DNA from: Alphaproteobacteria bacterium
GTDB taxonomy: Bacteria > Pseudomonadota > Alphaproteobacteria > UBA9219
Assembly (NCBI GenBank): GCA_026225415.1
Contig: JAMFSS010000002.1
Span: 89,915-153,914 of the forward strand
Length of the DNA stretch: 64,000 nucleotides
Reading direction: 5' to 3'
The notes under the pieces are model-generated. The model was not told where the DNA came from. It ran no database searches and saw nothing but the letters and a program-made list of their open reading frames with translations. The translations under genes were made by a program, and so were the position numbers. Position 1 is the stretch's first letter. Each line of letters starts with the position of its first letter. Positions 28,753 to 36,960 of the stretch are shown piece by piece.

Positions 28753-30483
28753 CTATATCGACAAAATATAAGGTACGCGTATCTCAAACCGCGTCCCTTT
28801 GCCCATTTCCGAGAAAACTTCGATCTTGCCGCCCAGATTTTTGACTTCGCGTTCAACCGCTTCCATCCCCACCCCGTGGCCGGACAATTCATTAACCACG
28901 TCGCGGGTTGAAAAGCCCCATGAGAAGATGTTCTGGATAACGGCATGATCGCTTTGTTCATGCCATTTGCCTTCGGGCGCGGTGGTCGCCAGCTTGGCGC
29001 GAACGCGGGTCGGGTCGATGCCGCCGCCATCATCTTCGATGCCGATATGAAGCCATTGCTGGTTTTCGGCGCCCATTTCCAGATCGCAGTGGATACTCAC
29101 CTGCCCCGCGGGATCCTTAGAACGGCCAAGGCGCGTCACGGCAGGTTCGATACCATGATCGATGATGTTGCGGCAGATATGCGTGAGCGAGAACATCAAG
29201 CCATGCAAACGGCGAGTCAGCACCGGCGGGTTGGAGCCGGTGTAACGGATAGGCTTGACCTGCTTGCCGGTAATTTCGGCAAGGTCGGCCAATTCGCGGT
29301 CGAACTGGTTGAAACAATCGCGGATGGGCAGCGCAACAATAAAGCGCAGATAATGATCGATGACTTCGTGGCTGGTTCCCGCCGCATTCATCACGACGGC
29401 AAAATTATACAATGCGCTTTCTTCGATTTCGTGCATGTTGCCGCGGCGTTCGTAATCCTGGCCGATCAATTCCTTGATCTGTTCCAACACATCGTTCAAA
29501 TCTTTTTCAATGCGGCGGCGGCCCGATGCCAGTTCGGCATTAAATTGTTCATCGGTGGTGATTGTTTCGCTGCGTAAAATGCCTTCCAGCGCATGAACCG
29601 TGTCGCCCACATCGTTCAAATGGAAATGCTTCACGGCGGCTTTTAACGTATGCAGCATGCGCAACAGATCAGATGAAGTTTCGCGTGTCACGGGCAAGGA
29701 TGACTGCTCGAGGAACTGCCGCACATGGGTGATGGTTGCCAAAAACTGATTGCGCTCGCGGAAGATGCGGCAAATCATATCGGCGTAATCCTGACGTTTT
29801 TCGGCCAGATCCTGTGCCGCATATTCTTCCGTCTGGTCGGTCGCGATTAAAACGACGCGCGACAAAATTTCTGGCTTGGAATAAATAGGGCGGTACACCA
29901 GTGTGATGCGGCGACTGTCGCCATGCGGAAAAAACTGCGGCAGGAAATTGACGACATCCTGAAAACCCAGCGCGTGGTTGGGCATGAACAAAACATCCAG
30001 CCAATCCTTGAAATCGCCGCGCCCTTCTTCGGGCACGCGCAAAACATCCATAATATCTTTGCCGGAAGGAACGGTGGCCAGCAAATCAAGACAGGCCTGC
30101 GAATAAACGCTGTCACATTTCCCATCGATGCCGAAAGACAAGAACCCCTGCCCCAAACTGTTGACCAGAACTTCGGTCAGATTGGCGTGGTCGGAAACAA
30201 GCTTATGAACGGCAAAATTTAAATAATAAAGATAACCAATGCCGCCAATGGTGGCGACCGTGATGATGACAAAACTAAGAAGGCTGGTCACCGCCATCAG
30301 CCCGAACACAGGCAAGGCAACCGCCACCAGCAAGACGACAACAATAGCCGTCATCCCCGCAAGAGAGGTATGCAGCACATCGACATGGCGTTGGGCTTCT
30401 GTTAGCGCGGAAGACGTACCCGCAGGCGCGCGGCCAGCGGAAATATCGCCATTTGTCAGTGCAAGAGTGCTGGCATCATCCAT
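28753..30483 (-). CDS. Membrane-bound CheA-like histidine kinase (Hpt + HATPase, no CheW domain)
   Basis: A 576-residue protein. Two membrane helices (~42-62 and 67-92) are followed by a PAS-like region (~100-215) and a coiled coil. An Hpt-like helix bundle has His278 in MLHTLKAAVKHF. The ATP-binding domain is CheA-type: HICRNIIDHGIEPA (N box), IEDDGGGIDP (G1) and GHGVGMEAV (G2). It lacks the P2 and the C-terminal CheW-like domain of true CheA, so it is probably not tied to chemoreceptor arrays. It is the last gene of a cheY-cheX-kinase operon, 16 bases after cheX. The likely role is phosphorylation of the neighbouring CheY-like protein. Confidence 0.9.
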   Translation of the reverse strand: MDDASTLALTNGDISAGRAPAGTSSALTEAQRHVDVLHTSLAGMTAIVVVLLVAVALPVFGLMAVTSLLSFVIITVATIGGIGYLYYLNFAVHKLVSDHANLTEVLVNSLGQGFLSFGIDGKCDSVYSQACLDLLATVPSGKDIMDVLRVPEEGRGDFKDWLDVLFMPNHALGFQDVVNFLPQFFPHGDSRRITLVYRPIYSKPEILSRVVLIATDQTEEYAAQDLAEKRQDYADMICRIFRERNQFLATITHVRQFLEQSSLPVTRETSSDLLRMLHTLKAAVKHFHLNDVGDTVHALEGILRSETITTDEQFNAELASGRRRIEKDLNDVLEQIKELIGQDYERRGNMHEIEESALYNFAVVMNAAGTSHEVIDHYLRFIVALPIRDCFNQFDRELADLAEITGKQVKPIRYTGSNPPVLTRRLHGLMFSLTHICRNIIDHGIEPAVTRLGRSKDPAGQVSIHCDLEMGAENQQWLHIGIEDDGGGIDPTRVRAKLATTAPEGKWHEQSDHAVIQNIFSWGFSTRDVVNELSGHGVGMEAVEREVKNLGGKIEVFSEMGKGTRFEIRVPYILSI

Positions 30484-30499
30484 GACAAGCCTTCAGATA

Positions 30500-31009
30500 T
30501 TAGTCATTTCCAGAAGCGCCGGATGGTTGATGCATGGCGATATAGACCTGAAACATTTTTCCGTCCAAATGGAACGGAACAATCATATATTTGCCGCGAT
30601 GGAACTGGCTGACAAAATGGCCTTTGCCCGACACCACGCAAGGGATGCCCAGCTTGACCTGATGCCCGCGCTGGTTCAATTCGGTTTTGACCTGACCGAA
30701 AACCATGTTGGTCAATTCGCCAACCGCATCGACTGCCATTTCGTGCGTGATGGAAACCGATTTGCCGACAACCTGGGGTAAAATATCGCGCATGGTTTCG
30801 AATGTCATGCACAACATCAATGTGCCTTCCAGATGCGATTGCACCATGCCGATGATGCCGGAAATGTCGCCTACCAACGACACCATGCCGTCGCCATATT
30901 CGCTTGTGCCTGCCGTTACTTCGACATTAAAAGTCTCGCTCAGCGATTTGGTAACCGCGCCGATAACATCTTTGGCAAGCGTCTCGTTGAGACCGATAAG
31001 ATTTGTCAT
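30500..31009 (-). CDS. CheX-like chemotaxis phosphatase
   Basis: The CheX/CheC family dephosphorylates CheY-P. The start is the ATG at 31009 (MTNLIGLNETL), with GGGG 6 bases upstream, giving 169 residues. The active-site helix AVGELTNMVFGQVKTELN has the family's E-x-x-N pair. GTLMLCMTFETMRDILPQVV is the typical CheX beta-alpha segment. It lies 10 bases after the CheY-like gene and 16 before the kinase, forming a complete phosphorylation/dephosphorylation module. Confidence 0.88.
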   Translation of the reverse strand: MTNLIGLNETLAKDVIGAVTKSLSETFNVEVTAGTSEYGDGMVSLVGDISGIIGMVQSHLEGTLMLCMTFETMRDILPQVVGKSVSITHEMAVDAVGELTNMVFGQVKTELNQRGHQVKLGIPCVVSGKGHFVSQFHRGKYMIVPFHLDGKMFQVYIAMHQPSGASGND

Positions 31010-31019
31010 GCTGCGCCCC

Positions 31020-31457
31020 TTAACCGAAAATGCCTGCGCCGGATTGACGCTTGCGTTTAAGCCATTCGTTAATTTCAAACAGCTTTTTCGCCAGATCGGC
31101 AGGTGAAACGGGTTTGACGATGTACGAGGTTGCCCCTGCCTTGATCGCCTTCATGATGTTTTGCTGCTCGGATTCCGCCGTCAGCATAACAAAAGCCGTG
31201 TCGGCATATTCCGGTTTGGCGCGGAAATAGCTGAGCACTTCCATGCCGGAAATGGTCGGCATGTTCCAGTCAAGGAAAACGATATCGTAAGACTGGTTGG
31301 CCGAACGCGCTTTTTGCACCAGATCGATGGCTTCGTTACCATCGGCGGCGGTCTGCACATTTTCGATCTTGGATTCCCGAAGCGTATTACGCACAAACTG
31401 CCGGATCAAAAAATGATCGTCGGCAATCAGGACTTTTAAACTGGCGAGCTGACTCAC
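31020..31457 (-). CDS. CheY-like single-domain response regulator
   Basis: A 145-residue receiver domain without an output domain. The start is the GTG at 31457 (VSQLASLKVLIADDH), with AGGAG 8 bases upstream; the longer upstream reading is not conserved. It shows the acidic pair (IADDHFLIRQ), the phospho-acceptor Asp in DIVFLDWNMP, Thr in VMLTAES, and Lys in YIVKPV. A ~20-residue tail (LKRKRQSGAGIFG) follows the domain. It is first in the three-gene signalling operon and is the probable target of the kinase and of CheX. Confidence 0.93.
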   Translation of the reverse strand: MSQLASLKVLIADDHFLIRQFVRNTLRESKIENVQTAADGNEAIDLVQKARSANQSYDIVFLDWNMPTISGMEVLSYFRAKPEYADTAFVMLTAESEQQNIMKAIKAGATSYIVKPVSPADLAKKLFEINEWLKRKRQSGAGIFG

Positions 31458-31614
31458 GAGGCATTCTCCTTTTATGGCTTTTCCCTGACAATCACCAGCT
31501 GCGCTGGATGCGCAAAGATAATGTGAGGGACGGGACTCCGTTAGGCATGCGGGTAAAGCTTGCGATTCTTGCCACAAAATCATTGCCGCATAGTTAAGGA
31601 CGGGAAGATGGGAA

Positions 31615-32232
31615 TTAGAAAAGTTTTTTAAGCGCGGCGCTCAGCCGGTGACGCACTTGTTCGCGCCACACAACCCCTTGATTTACAACCCAATTTAACT
31701 GAATAGCGCGGCGTGGCCCCTCAAAGGAATCATGGCCATGCCAGGCATTAGGTTGGTTTCGGAAGGCCAACAATGTCCCCTGAATGGGGGGCACCTCGGC
31801 AAAAGAATCGTCCAGGCTGTTGGGCGAGCGCAGTAGACGCAGCCTGCCGCCCGGCTGTTCCCATTTGCCATTCATATAGATAAGGACAGTTATCAGCTTG
31901 GTTTTACTGTCGGTATGGATTTGCCCATCGGTGGCGCGGCATTGGCCGCGCACTGTCACGGTGGTCGGGCGATTGGCCAAATCCATATTGAATTTATCCG
32001 CGATAATCGCGGTCATCTCATCGCCCTGAATATCATCCATAAACTGGCGGAACGCGCCGCCGTAAGTCAGGGAAGGCAAAGGCACACTGCCCGCGATTTT
32101 GACATCGGGGTAATCGGCTTCGATTTTGGCCAAGGAGTCATCGCGCACAAAATTCGGCACGATGACATAGGGAAACGGATCCTGTGTCACCGGGGTGCCG
32201 CGCAGCGCATCGAGATTGATTGTTTGTGCCAT
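31615..32232 (-). CDS. 2OG-Fe(II) oxygenase
   Basis: An iron/2-oxoglutarate dioxygenase of 205 residues. The double-stranded beta-helix carries the metal triad: HTD in DGQIHTDSKTKLITVLIY, and a distal His in WHGHDSFEGPRRAIQLNW, where the following Arg should bind 2-oxoglutarate. The substrate is unknown; relatives act on small molecules, cell-surface sugars or proteins. It starts 26 bases after the stop of the ELM1-like gene on the same strand, so the two may share a transcript. Confidence 0.88.
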   Translation of the reverse strand: MAQTINLDALRGTPVTQDPFPYVIVPNFVRDDSLAKIEADYPDVKIAGSVPLPSLTYGGAFRQFMDDIQGDEMTAIIADKFNMDLANRPTTVTVRGQCRATDGQIHTDSKTKLITVLIYMNGKWEQPGGRLRLLRSPNSLDDSFAEVPPIQGTLLAFRNQPNAWHGHDSFEGPRRAIQLNWVVNQGVVWREQVRHRLSAALKKLF

Positions 32233-32258
32233 GGCTTTAAAATAGATTTTGGCAGGCT

Positions 32259-33266
32259 CTAGGTCAACAGGCTTCTGATACGATCTGCCACTAACTTCAT
32301 ATCATCAAGCGGAGCATAAACCCAATCATCGATATGCCCTGTAAAAGGGCGCGTCATGCCGTCATCGCGCATCGCCTGATGGAACCGGCGAAATTTATCC
32401 GACCCGCCCGGCAGATTGACAATCATAACCGGCTTGCCGGTAGAACAGGCTTCGGTCACCATACCCACGCTGTCGCAGGTAGCAATAATCGCATCGGCCA
32501 AACCCAGCATACCATAATAAGGGTTGGGCACCGGCCCGTTCCAATCCCAGATATAGGCGTTCGTTCCCTGCATTGCTTCGCGCAATATCGCCATATTCTC
32601 ATCGCCTGTGCGGCGCGACGGCGTGATCATCAAACTTGCGCCGCTATTGGCTAGCGCTTTTAACTGTGCAGCCAACACTTTCATTTCGCGCGGCGTCAGG
32701 CTGTAAACCGCATTGGTTCCACCAACCAGAACGGCGATGCGCGGGTTGGGTAAATGGGCGATTTGCGGCGCGAATTTTTTCGCTTCGCGCGCCAGCATTT
32801 CGGGTGTGACGCGATGCAACGACCCGCGCGTGGTCATGACATTGGCACCGCTTAGGGCATCATGGCGCGGCACAATCACCAAATCAAACCGCGAAGGATC
32901 GATAACAGGATTTTGAATTTGCACCGTGACGGTTCCCCTGCCCCCATCTTTGCGTGACATGCGCCGCGCATACAATGCAGCCGGCACGCTCGCCCGTCCG
33001 GTGGCAATCAGTAAATCCGGCCAGGGTGGCGTGATATCATCACCCGCCCCATCAAACGCCCATTGCAACCCATGTCGTAAAAAGGGGCTTAGCTGCTTCC
33101 ACGGGCTGCGAAGCTTGACGCGCTTGATAACAGGGGTTAATCCCAATGCCTCGGCCAACCCGACACATTGGTTTTCCATCCCCGCTTTGCCGTCGGTCAC
33201 GACCCAACAAGTGAGGGGGCCGGGGGTCGGGGGTCGGGGATCAAGAGTGTCTTTTATATTGTGCAT
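32259..33266 (-). CDS. ELM1-like (DUF1022) protein, GT-B fold
   Basis: A family related to plant ELM1, found in many alphaproteobacteria and thought to be glycosyltransferase-like. It shows WVVTDGKAGMENQCVGLAEA near the N-terminus, PDLLIATGRASVPAALYARR, VLVGGTNAVYSLT and CDSVGMVTEACSTGKPVMIV, a nucleotide-sugar-site-like pattern. Its 335 residues are typical. Residues ~9-18 (DPRPPTPGPL) are encoded by the G/C-rich arm of a palindrome, so the N-terminus looks altered by a repeat. A later start is possible but lacks an obvious codon. Function is unproven. Confidence 0.85.
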   Translation of the reverse strand: MHNIKDTLDPRPPTPGPLTCWVVTDGKAGMENQCVGLAEALGLTPVIKRVKLRSPWKQLSPFLRHGLQWAFDGAGDDITPPWPDLLIATGRASVPAALYARRMSRKDGGRGTVTVQIQNPVIDPSRFDLVIVPRHDALSGANVMTTRGSLHRVTPEMLAREAKKFAPQIAHLPNPRIAVLVGGTNAVYSLTPREMKVLAAQLKALANSGASLMITPSRRTGDENMAILREAMQGTNAYIWDWNGPVPNPYYGMLGLADAIIATCDSVGMVTEACSTGKPVMIVNLPGGSDKFRRFHQAMRDDGMTRPFTGHIDDWVYAPLDDMKLVADRIRSLLT

Positions 33267-33350
33267 TTAATGCTTAGAAATTTTCCTGATATAGAAGTCA
33301 ATCTTATTCTATGCTACCCCTGATCCCCGCCCCCTGACCCCTGACCCCAC
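33211..33350. repeat. Purine-arm/pyrimidine-arm imperfect palindrome 2
   Basis: Left arm 33211-33245 is G-rich, with repeated GGGGGTC and GGGGATCA. Right arm 33317-33350 is its C-rich counterpart, with TGATCCCC, CCCTGACC and CTGACCCC. They enclose ~70 AT-rich bases that hold the ELM1-like start codon. The right arm ends 6 bases before the AsnC-family start. Confidence 0.8.
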
Positions 33351-33356
33351 CTTCCC

Positions 33357-33860
33357 ATGAAGCACGTCAAACTCGACCGCACCGATATTCGCATTTTGCG
33401 CGAATTACAGCATGATGGCAGCATCACCAATGTCGAGTTGGCGAAAAAGGCCGGCATTTCGCCGCCACCCTGCCTGCGCCGCGTTAAAGCGTTGGAAGAA
33501 GCCGGTTACATCCGCGGTTATCACGCCGATATCGCGGCCGACAAAATGGGTTTTGGCATTACCGTCTTTACGATGATCGCCCTGACCAACCATACCGAAA
33601 GCGATATTGCGCATTTCGCAAAGTTAATCGAAGGCTGGCCGCAAGTGCGCGAAAGCTATTTGATGACAGGCGATTGCGATTATCTTTTGAAGATTGTCGC
33701 GGAAGATTGGGAAGCATTTCAAAAATTTGTGACCAGCCAGTTGACCGGCGCGCCCAATATCGCGCATATCAAATCCATGCCCGCGATGCGCCGCAATAAA
33801 TTCTGTCCCGGCGTGCCGATTGAGGATCGAGTTGAAGTGAAGAACGAAGCTCGAGGTTAA
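33357..33860 (+). CDS. Lrp/AsnC family transcriptional regulator
   Basis: A dimeric or octameric DNA-binding regulator that responds to amino acids. The 167 residues comprise an N-terminal winged HTH (~1-60; LDRTDIRILRELQHDGSITN, LAKKAGISPPPCLRRVKALE) and a C-terminal RAM ligand domain (SYLMTGDCDYLLKIVAEDWE). The ATG is preceded by a C-rich tract (CCCCACCTTCCC) and no Shine-Dalgarno, so the mRNA may be leaderless or poorly translated. It is divergent from the ELM1-like gene. Its targets cannot be inferred. Confidence 0.95.
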   Translation: MKHVKLDRTDIRILRELQHDGSITNVELAKKAGISPPPCLRRVKALEEAGYIRGYHADIAADKMGFGITVFTMIALTNHTESDIAHFAKLIEGWPQVRESYLMTGDCDYLLKIVAEDWEAFQKFVTSQLTGAPNIAHIKSMPAMRRNKFCPGVPIEDRVEVKNEARG

Positions 33861-33872
33861 CCTCCCTTCGTC

Positions 33873-33931
33873 ATCCCAGAAGTTTTGCTTTTTCGTGCCT
33901 TCAGGCGCGGAAATGCAAAGCTATCTGGGAT
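33873..33931. repeat. Long REP-like hairpin after the AsnC-family gene
   Basis: Outer stem ATCCCAGA (33873-33880) pairs with TCTGGGAT (33924-33931). A second stem, AGTTTTGCTTTTTCG against CGGAAATGCAAAGCT, encloses TGCC-TTCA-GGCG. The whole 59-base unit is nearly self-complementary and lies 12 bases after the stop. It resembles dispersed intergenic palindromes of other proteobacteria. Confidence 0.75.
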
Positions 33932-34036
33932 CCAGTTTTCATTTCCATACAAAAACCACGCATTAACCATAAATCATTATTGACTTGTTCTGCTCATCTA
34001 TGAAATCTTTCTACATCTATTTTCAAGGAAATTTAA

Positions 34037-34381
34037 ATGAGCACATCTTCCAAAAGTCTTTTGGCATATATAGGCACTATGACCGCTAGCATGAGCGCTA
34101 TAGGATATCTATTAATCGCCGATGGCATAGCAACCAATAAAGCAGACGCACAAATTATTTCTCAAACTAATGCAGCCGTCGAAACAAAAACAATTCAGAT
34201 GGCTCGAACCTTTCGAGCTTGTGCGGAAGGCGCCATTTTCAATCAATGCGAAGCCGGAGAAATAATTAAACTTCCTACTCCCACCCAGTCCGGCGAACTT
34301 TTGATTGTTTCAACCGGCTTTGGCAGCCGCCCCGTTTTTGATGAAAACAACGGCAAGAAATATCCTGTGTTTGCCCGCTAA
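34037..34381 (+). CDS. Unknown exported or membrane-anchored protein (114 residues)
   Basis: I do not recognise it. Residues ~8-28 (LLAYIGTMTASMSAIGYLLI) form one hydrophobic helix, either a signal anchor or an uncleaved signal. The rest is polar, with two Cys (FRACAEGAIFNQCEAGE) that could form a disulfide bond in the periplasm. Base use is AT-richer than in its neighbours. It is a single gene with AAGGAAA before the ATG, and a terminator-like hairpin follows it. Confidence 0.6.
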   Translation: MSTSSKSLLAYIGTMTASMSAIGYLLIADGIATNKADAQIISQTNAAVETKTIQMARTFRACAEGAIFNQCEAGEIIKLPTPTQSGELLIVSTGFGSRPVFDENNGKKYPVFAR

Positions 34382-34390
34382 GAATTCATC

Positions 34391-34422
34391 GCCAGCCTGC
34401 ATTTGCAATGCTGGCAATTTTT
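34391..34422 (+). terminator. Rho-independent terminator
   Basis: GCCAGC (34391-34396) pairs with GCTGGC (34410-34415), with a small inner TGC/GCA stem. AATTTTT follows at 34416-34422. It ends the unknown exported-protein gene and lies just before the convergent stop of the CorC-like gene. Confidence 0.75.
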
Positions 34423-34428
34423 CTCAGA

Positions 34429-35742
34429 CTACCCCTCGCCCTCCTCAACATCATCGACAGGTGGCGTAACCAAAACCTTATCCACGCGGCGGCCATCCAT
34501 ATCGATAACCTCGAACCGCGCTTCTTCCCATGTGAAGGCATCGCCAGCCGTGGGTATGCGCTTCAGATGGTCGATCACAAATCCGGCCAGTGTTTGAAAA
34601 TCACCCTCGCCGCGCATATTTTTTAACCCAATCAAAGCTTCGACTTCATCAACCGGAGTCATACCGTCGATCAACCAACTGCCATCTTCGCGCTGGCGGG
34701 GCTTCTCGCCGTAATCCTGTCCGCGTCCCGGCAAACCGCCGGTGATGGATTCCATGATATCGGTGATGGAAACCAAACCTTCGACACTGCCATATTCATC
34801 AACGACAATCGCCAGATGTTGGCCCGTCTTTTTAAACTGGTCGAGCAAACGCAAAACCGGCGTAGTATCCGCCACAATCAAGGCCGGGCGCATCGCGGTT
34901 TGCAAAGACAGATTGATACCGTCGAAAGATTCATTCAGCAAATCCTTGGAATGGACGATGCCCAGAATTTCTTCCATATCGCCCCGCGCGATAGGAAAAC
35001 GGCTGTACCCGCTGCTGCGGATGGCGTTTTTGTGCTCACGCGGCGGTTCATCGATATTCAACCACACAACATCCATACGCGGCGTCATAATCGACCGCAC
35101 TGTGCGGTCGGCCAAACGCATCACGCCTTCCAGCATATCTTTCTCGGCGGGCTTTAACGCGCCCGATTGCGTGCCTTCGGCGATCAAATCCTTGATTTCC
35201 TCTTCAGTAACTTTTTGTTCCGGCGGGTTATGCAAATGCAAAAGCCGCAACAAACTATCCGTGGACCACGATAATAGCCATACCACGGGCGCGGCAACCG
35301 TTGCGCAGAAACTCATGATGGGCGCGACGCGCACCGCGATTTTTTCTGCATAGGATAAACCGATGCGTTTCGGCACCAATTCACCGACCACCAGATTAAC
35401 AAAAGTGACGCCCGCAACCGTGAGCGTGAGGGCAGCAACATCGCCATGCGGCGCAATCCACGGGATGGTGTTCAGATAAACGCCGAAACTGGCCGCCAAA
35501 GTCGCGCCGCTGAACGCCCCTGCCAAAACGCTGTTTAACGTCATGCCGATTTGCACGATGGAAAGATAGGACGAAGGATCTTCGCCCATATCCAAAACCA
35601 ACTGGGCGCCCGATTGATCGTCTTCGGCCATTTGCCGCAACCGCGCGCGCCGCGCCGACACAATCGCCAATTCGGACATGGCGAAAAACCCGTTCAAGAG
35701 AACGAGCAAAACGACAATCATAAGTTCGGTGGTCAGGGACAA
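34429..35742 (-). CDS. CNNM/CorC-type transporter-associated protein (hemolysin-family, DUF21-CBS-CorC_HlyC)
   Basis: A 437-residue membrane protein of the family linked to Mg2+/Co2+ homeostasis and once called hemolysins. The DUF21 domain (~1-190) has four hydrophobic segments (LMIVVLLVLLNGFFAMSELA, LTVAGVTFVNLVVGELVPKR). A CBS pair (~215-335) carries VRSIMTPRMDVVWLN and GQHLAIVVDEYGSVEGLVS. A CorC_HlyC domain (~350-430) ends it. All domains are complete. It stands alone, convergent with the preceding gene. Ion specificity cannot be read from sequence. Confidence 0.94.
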   Translation of the reverse strand: MSLTTELMIVVLLVLLNGFFAMSELAIVSARRARLRQMAEDDQSGAQLVLDMGEDPSSYLSIVQIGMTLNSVLAGAFSGATLAASFGVYLNTIPWIAPHGDVAALTLTVAGVTFVNLVVGELVPKRIGLSYAEKIAVRVAPIMSFCATVAAPVVWLLSWSTDSLLRLLHLHNPPEQKVTEEEIKDLIAEGTQSGALKPAEKDMLEGVMRLADRTVRSIMTPRMDVVWLNIDEPPREHKNAIRSSGYSRFPIARGDMEEILGIVHSKDLLNESFDGINLSLQTAMRPALIVADTTPVLRLLDQFKKTGQHLAIVVDEYGSVEGLVSITDIMESITGGLPGRGQDYGEKPRQREDGSWLIDGMTPVDEVEALIGLKNMRGEGDFQTLAGFVIDHLKRIPTAGDAFTWEEARFEVIDMDGRRVDKVLVTPPVDDVEEGEG

Positions 35743-35852
35743 GGCAAGCCGACGGGAAATTTCAATTTCAGGAACGATACATCAAAGTAATTCAATAGCA
35801 ACAATCATTTATTCACCGCACACGGCACAATCCGCCACCAACAAATAAAAAA

Positions 35853-36581
35853 TCATTCTGCGGTAAAGCGGGGCAACATTCTTGTGTGCTTTAATTTCAT
35901 TCTGCGAGGGTGGGCCACAGCCTCATAAGGTTGCAACACCGTTGCAAAAATAGCATTGAGCTTTGATATATTTCCATCCGCTGCTTCTATGCAGGCAGAG
36001 TCAAAATCCCATTTTCTCTCGGATATTTTTGTCCAATCGAAATCACGGCCTGCCTGTCTGGCCATTGCCGTCAGCAATGTTTTCAGGCTGCGCCCATTTC
36101 CTTCTCTGAAAGGATGGATGATATTAAGTTCATTATATAAAGACGCGAAGGCATCCGTAAACTTGCTATCCGACAAAGCAGACAGGCCAGCAGCGATATC
36201 GCCGTTCAAGGCATGTTGATTATGAAAGGCGGAAAAAACTTCTTTCGACTTGGCTTCAATTTTTTCTTTATCGGTAAACACATGCTTTTTACGCATATTG
36301 ATTGTTCTAAGCTTACCCGCCCAATCATAGACGGGGCCGAACACAACACGGTGCGCAATACGCAAATCGTTTAATCCCCATTTGCCGTTATGGTTTTTAA
36401 GCCGCGCAAGGGCAAAGGGTATTGTTACAGATGTAACCATTGCTTCGTAGCGGACAAGGCTCAGCCCATCCGTAATGCCCGCACTGTTGGGTGGCACATT
36501 GGATATAGCGCCCGGCTCCCTTACCCCTGAGGATGAGGGTTTTCTCTGGCAAATTTGCTTTCCTGAGCTAATAAAGCGCAT
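35853..36581 (-). CDS. Fic-domain AMP-transferase toxin
   Basis: Fic proteins transfer AMP or other groups to target proteins. With ATG 36581 as residue 1, the active loop HPFREGNGRSLK starts at His156. It fits HxFx(D/E)GNGRxxx, but the last Arg of the canonical motif is Lys. The upstream GPVYDWAGKLRTINMRK segment is the usual Fic beta-flap region. The true start is uncertain: this ATG overlaps the antitoxin gene by 61 bases, while an internal GTG or ATG (EAMVTSV) would give a shorter protein that still has the Fic core. It forms a class I pair with the small gene upstream. Confidence 0.88.
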   Translation of the reverse strand: MRFISSGKQICQRKPSSSGVREPGAISNVPPNSAGITDGLSLVRYEAMVTSVTIPFALARLKNHNGKWGLNDLRIAHRVVFGPVYDWAGKLRTINMRKKHVFTDKEKIEAKSKEVFSAFHNQHALNGDIAAGLSALSDSKFTDAFASLYNELNIIHPFREGNGRSLKTLLTAMARQAGRDFDWTKISERKWDFDSACIEAADGNISKLNAIFATVLQPYEAVAHPRRMKLKHTRMLPRFTAE

Positions 36582-36811
36582 AATTCAAAATACTCTTCTT
36601 TTGTAACTCGTCCTGTAATCCAAATATCCGCAATCATCGTATCTATTTCTGACTTCCAACCCGCGCCTTCAAGTCTGTTTAAGGCATAGGCTTTGTTAAA
36701 TTCTATTTCCCTCGCTGCAAGCGCATCGCCACTAAACACGGCTTCCCTCGCCTGATATTCTTCAAGACGTTCAATAAATCCCGGACGTTGGGGTGGTTTA
36801 AAAAAATTCAT
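36521..36811 (-). CDS. VbhA-like antitoxin of the Fic pair
   Basis: A 96-residue helical protein. It starts at the ATG at 36811 (MNFFKPPQRPGFIERLEEYQ), with AAGG 6 bases upstream. Class I Fic antitoxins block ATP binding with an (S/T)xxxE(G/N) helix; here the helix reads ALNRLEGAGWKSEID. It keeps Glu-Gly but has Leu where the Ser/Thr is expected. The C-terminal part, ADIWITGRVTKEEYFELCAL, is like the VbhA tail. It overlaps the Fic gene, consistent with coupled expression. Confidence 0.82.
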   Translation of the reverse strand: MNFFKPPQRPGFIERLEEYQAREAVFSGDALAAREIEFNKAYALNRLEGAGWKSEIDTMIADIWITGRVTKEEYFELCALLAQESKFARENPHPQG

Positions 36812-36960
36812 GAAGCGCCTTTCTTGCCGATTACAGCATATAGCCATTTCAAAAACCTTAACAATTCATCAACTTACTATTAACAACTCCGATTATCAGC
36901 TTTTTGTCGTACCACCAAGCATAGAATCAGGTATAAAATGATCCGCTTCGGAGGTACCCC

